Assembly: GCA_006386115.1 (NCBI GenBank) | Contig: VFIW01000003.1 | Location: 1,178,001-1,242,000 of the forward strand | Source of the DNA: Globisporangium splendens | Taxonomy: Eukaryota > Oomycota > Peronosporomycetes > Pythiales > Pythiaceae | DNA length: 64,000 nt | Direction of reading: 5' to 3' | Shown here: piece by piece, positions 61,201 through 64,000 of the stretch | Numbering within the stretch: the stretch's first letter is position 1 | Layout: each line of letters starts with the position of its first letter | Translations under genes and position numbers: made by a program | The notes under the pieces: generated by a model | The model's database searches: none | Told to the model about the DNA's origin: nothing | Seen by the model: the letters and a program-made list of their open reading frames with translations, nothing else

Positions 61201-62378
61201 TCAATCCTCCCACTCGCCTTGCATACCTGCTCAGGCAACCGATCTGGTTCCGTGGTGCGTCCGAGTTCCAGTACGTCAAGGTGACTCGAGCCGACACTTG
61301 GGAAGTCCAGCGTCGTAGTTTCTGCATGATTGCGGATCCCCAGCGCAGTTATCGCCAACACGTCGCCAACGCCTTCCAGATAAGAAGTCTCTCCGACTTC
61401 CTATGTCCGGATGGTACATGGCCAGACGTGGACGCGTTTGCTCGCTCCCACATCGACTACCAGTCCACCGCTGTACCAGCTTACCAGCAGTACAAGTGGC
61501 TCCGCGCGCTGCATGTCGAAGCCACACAAGTCTTCCAGAGACTGCTCGGACTGTGTGAAACCGACTCACTAGTCCCCACTGCCAACAACACGGAGATCCC
61601 TCGGGCTCCGTACGTTGGAGTGAAGGTGGGGGAACGAGTGCATATTGTCCCCTCGATTCCCAGATCCCAGCTGCTCTCCATCGTCCAGAAGCCTCCAACT
61701 CCGAATAAACAGCACCCCATCCAACTACACCACGACCGTGCCACAGCAGATGACATCAAGAGGTTTGTACGCTTGTGCAAGCGTCTGCGAGAGATACTGC
61801 TGCCGGTGTATGAAGATCTCCAGTATCGGCTGGCCATACGTCTGTTGCCAGTGCGCTCCCGCTTCTCCTTCTTGCGAGAGGCTCACCCGCAGATCATCTA
61901 TTGCATCCGCGATGGGTGTTCCGCAGTGGAGACGGAGCGCCATCTGTTCTTCGAGTGCGTATTGCCCTCCGAGCTATGGCCAGTGATGTTCCGTGACTGG
62001 AGCTCGTTCTTCACCTACGCCCCGAAGTGGATCGACATCGTGCTTCGAAGACGACCCACGCCGACCGATGCGTGAAAGGAACACGTTGCCATGCTGGGGG
62101 ATCTATGGCAGATCATGCGTGCGATCGTCCTTCACTTTGTGTGGACCGTGCGCAATGACTGTCTCTTTCGACAGCGCGTGCCGACTCCGTTGTTGCCGGC
62201 GCTCCGTGTGATCTACACGACCTTCGATGCTCATGTACGGGCTACCATGCGTCGTGCTCAATCGGAAGAAGACCAAGCCTCGACCAAGTGTGTGCTGAAC
62301 CAGCTCCGGTGCTCTCGCTCTCTCGGTGGTTTCATGCACACCAACCCACAGCTTTTTACCGTGAGGTTCCTCAAGTAA
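58236..62378 (+). pseudogene. LINE ORF2: AP endonuclease, reverse transcriptase, zinc knuckle; two in-frame TGA
   Basis: One frame interrupted by TGA at 59337-59339 and at 62073-62075. Endonuclease (residues about 10-260): LLTVNTNGIKKNG, CVQETKL, VVLGDLNTPLD, DYILMS, GDHLVHQ. Reverse transcriptase: SSAPGMDGLAAGFY, NSRPISLMGVDVKALSKTL, FLDFEKAYDRVKWDY, RGVKQGDPLSALLFL, and the intact active site LFFADDSTLL near 60407-60430. The C-terminal zinc knuckle is CIRDGCSAVETERHLFFEC near 61910-61957. After the second TGA the frame continues for 101 codons in LINE-like sequence (LGDLWQIMRAIVLHFVWTV). The second TGA also occurs in the copy at 45468. Confidence 0.9.
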
Positions 62379-62579
62379 CAACTGCAAGGTTGGCTTCACT
62401 CCAAGACAGAAGACGATCAGTCATATATCCTCCTTCTCTCAGCGGATCACGATAGAAATCTGTACTATAGCAGATACACTGTACATTACTATAGCTCTTT
62501 GTATATTAGCAGGCTCACTGTCATATTCTAGGTAGATTGAGAAGTCGCTTCGTCTAATTCTAGTAATATAGACACTTTA

Positions 62580-62596
62580 ACTCGGGCAAGATACCA
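62580..62596. repeat. 17-bp target-site duplication, right copy (LINE)
   Basis: Exact copy of 55502-55518, i.e. a 5' tRNA-Leu fragment, directly after the LINE 3' end. Confidence 0.9.
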
Positions 62597-63215
62597 ACCC
62601 AAATCACTCCAAAATCACACAACAGACACCCACCTTGACACCTATCCATTCAACGCCAACAAAACACACAAAACGACAACACATCTATCCACCGTGCTCG
62701 CGTACCCTCTTCATACTACCCGCTTGCACCCCACCTTCCCAACAGTGCTCCCCCGACTACGCTCACTTATCAAATCACACACATTTACATCTATCCGTTC
62801 AGATATTCATTCACACACAGCGGAGCAGCACAGCTCGACGTGGACACATCGCAGCCACCGTCCCCGTGGACACTGGCGACTCCGTGCTCCGACTACACCC
62901 ATTCATCTGGCTGTATAAAACACCATAGTCGCACCGCATTACATCCACGCATCGAATAAATTACCGCCCTACCGCAGACGGACTCGTCTCTCCCATAAAA
63001 CGCAAAGCGACTCTGCTGGACAGACGAGGACCAGCCTCCGCTCGATGCAGCCGAAAGAGTGAGCAGAGAGGCTCCCTGTCGAGCGACCGGACTCCGACAT
63101 GCGGCAAGAATGTTGTCCACACGCGCGTTCCGTCCCCACCACCATGGACCAAAAAAAGAGGAGAAGAAAGAAAGAAAGAGGAAGGTCGGTGGAGCCTGGG
63201 CAGGTCATAAGATGA
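62597..63215. repeat. tRNA-Leu array spacer, unit 1
   Basis: About 620 bp, nearly identical to 63300-63938. Holds a TATA-like sequence at 62913-62920, a short AGACG-loop-CGTCT hairpin near 62974-62990, and a purine microsatellite with an A7 run at 63151-63180 (a T run on the tRNA strand, a possible Pol III terminator about 60 bp past the tRNA 3' end). The short open frames here are not convincing genes. Confidence 0.8.
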
Positions 63216-63299
63216 TGGTACCTGTGGGGTTTGAACCCACGCAGACGAACGTCTAGCGGATCTTTAAGTCCGCCCCCTTAGACCCCTCGGCCAAGTACC
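63216..63299 (-). pseudogene. tRNA-Leu-like gene with extra base in the anticodon loop
   Basis: Complete acceptor stem (GGTACTT with AGGTACC, discriminator A), D arm, long variable arm and T arm. The anticodon loop has eight bases (CTTAAAGA) instead of seven because of one extra A, so the anticodon register is disturbed. Probably a pseudogene, or a base-calling error. Confidence 0.75.
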
Positions 63300-63938
63300 A
63301 CCCATCACTCCAACAAATCACACCAAACAGACACCCACCTTGCCACCTATACATTTTCAAAACGCCAACAAAAAACACAAAACTGACAAACACTATCCAC
63401 CCGTGCTAGCGTACCCTCTTCGTTGCTGCCCCGCTTGCACCCCACCTTCCCAACAGTGCTCCCCCGACTACGCTCACTTATCAAATCACACACATTTACA
63501 TCTATCCGTTCAGATATTCATTCACACACAGCGGAGCAGCACAGCTCGACGTGGACACATCGCAGCCACCGTCCCCGTGGACACTGGCGACTCCGTGCTC
63601 CGACTACACCCATTCATCTGGCTGTATAAAACACCATAGTCGCGCCGCATTACATCCACACATCGAATAAATTACCGCCCTACCGCAGACGGACTCGTCT
63701 CTCCCATAAAACGCAAAGCGACTCTGCTGGACAGACGAGGACCAGCCCCCGCTCGATGCAGCCGAAAGAGTGAGCAGAGAGGCTCCCTGTCGAGCGACCG
63801 GACTCCGACATGCGGCAAGAATGTTGTCCACACGCGCGTTCCGTCCCCACAACATGGACAAAAAAAGAGGCGAAGAAAAGAAAAGAAAGGAAGAAAGAAA
63901 GAGGAAGGTCGGTGGAGCCTGGGCAGGTCATAAGATGA
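63300..63938. repeat. tRNA-Leu array spacer, unit 2
   Basis: Second copy of the spacer at 62597-63215, with a longer purine microsatellite (63860-63905). Together with the tRNA gene it defines a unit of about 723 bp. Confidence 0.85.
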
Positions 63939-64000
63939 TGGTACCTGTGGGGTTTGAACCCACGCAGACGAACGTCTAGCGGATCTTAAGTCCGCCCCCT
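63939..64000 (-). tRNA. tRNA-Leu (anticodon UAA), cut by window end
   Basis: 3' two thirds of the gene: acceptor AGGTACC with discriminator A, T arm, long variable arm, anticodon arm with the normal seven-base loop CTTAAGA. The 5' part lies outside the window. Confidence 0.85.

Larger units (their letters stand above)
55519..62579 (+). mobile_element. Full-length LINE inserted at tRNA-Leu
   Basis: 7.06-kb non-LTR element with a ~95-bp 5' UTR, ORF1 (55613-58234), ORF2 (58233-62378, two in-frame TGA codons) and a ~200-bp AT-rich 3' UTR without a poly(A) tail. It is flanked by 17-bp direct repeats from the 5' part of tRNA-Leu. Endonuclease class is apurinic-type, with no RNase H found. Confidence 0.93.

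Noticed and set aside
62960..63100. Possible hammerhead ribozyme in the tRNA spacer (GACGAGG and CCGAAAG motifs)
   Set aside because: The core would read CAGACGA instead of CUGANGA, a change at an invariant position, and no consistent three-helix fold could be drawn.
62635..63256. Small ORFs in the tRNA-Leu spacers as genes
   Set aside because: They repeat with the array unit and change length with the purine microsatellite; composition is not protein-like.

Overview
The window reads as an oomycete (water mould) nuclear contig. The grounds are compact genes with few short introns, divergent promoters of about 250-500 bp, flagellate-eukaryote housekeeping genes, an oomycete-style secreted astacin protease, and chromodomain Ty3/Gypsy elements with tRNA-associated LINEs. 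No species can be named from the sequence alone.

Left part (1-31,281): mostly single-copy host genes. A decayed LINE with a C-terminal RNase H domain lies at the left edge. It is followed by a 12-transmembrane nucleotidyl cyclase read as two half-genes (2,834-6,147), ALG9 mannosyltransferase, COP9 signalosome subunit CSN4, a coiled-coil protein, a repeat-rich surface protein, an RCC1-plus-IPT protein, an LRR protein, an astacin metalloprotease, BUB3, a TRPC4AP/TRUSS-like protein, an AIR/ZCCHC7-like zinc-knuckle protein, LSm3, and two unrecognised small or disordered proteins. Several neighbours are divergent pairs (cyclase/ALG9, BUB3/TRPC4AP, zinc-knuckle/LSm3). They serve separate housekeeping roles: N-glycosylation, cullin-ring ubiquitin control, spindle checkpoint, RNA surveillance and splicing.

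Right part (31,282-64,000): nested retrotransposons in a tandem array of tRNA-Leu(UAA) genes. Two copies of one chromovirus-type Gypsy family lie head to head around a 20-N gap (copy A, minus, 31,282-37,840; copy B, plus, 37,861-45,467). Copy B abuts a LINE 3' end. A second Gypsy family (minus, 46,992-55,435) sits in the tRNA-Leu array, followed by a full-length LINE (55,519-62,579) that inserted at the 5' end of a tRNA-Leu gene and made a 17-bp target duplication. Two further tRNA-Leu units of about 723 bp close the window.

Most notable observations: (1) both Gypsy families carry a long antisense ORF that starts near the 3' LTR, runs against pol and ends in a coiled coil over the pol 3' end; in one family the differences between the two copies change the antisense protein less than the sense protein. 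(2) The cyclase has animal adenylyl-cyclase topology, but metal-binding and catalytic residues sit on the opposite halves, with an in-frame TAG between them. (3) A LINE is targeted to tRNA-Leu genes, and its ORF1 ends in a possible +1 frameshift site. Several host genes show single-base frame breaks in short homopolymers, so some breaks may be assembly errors.
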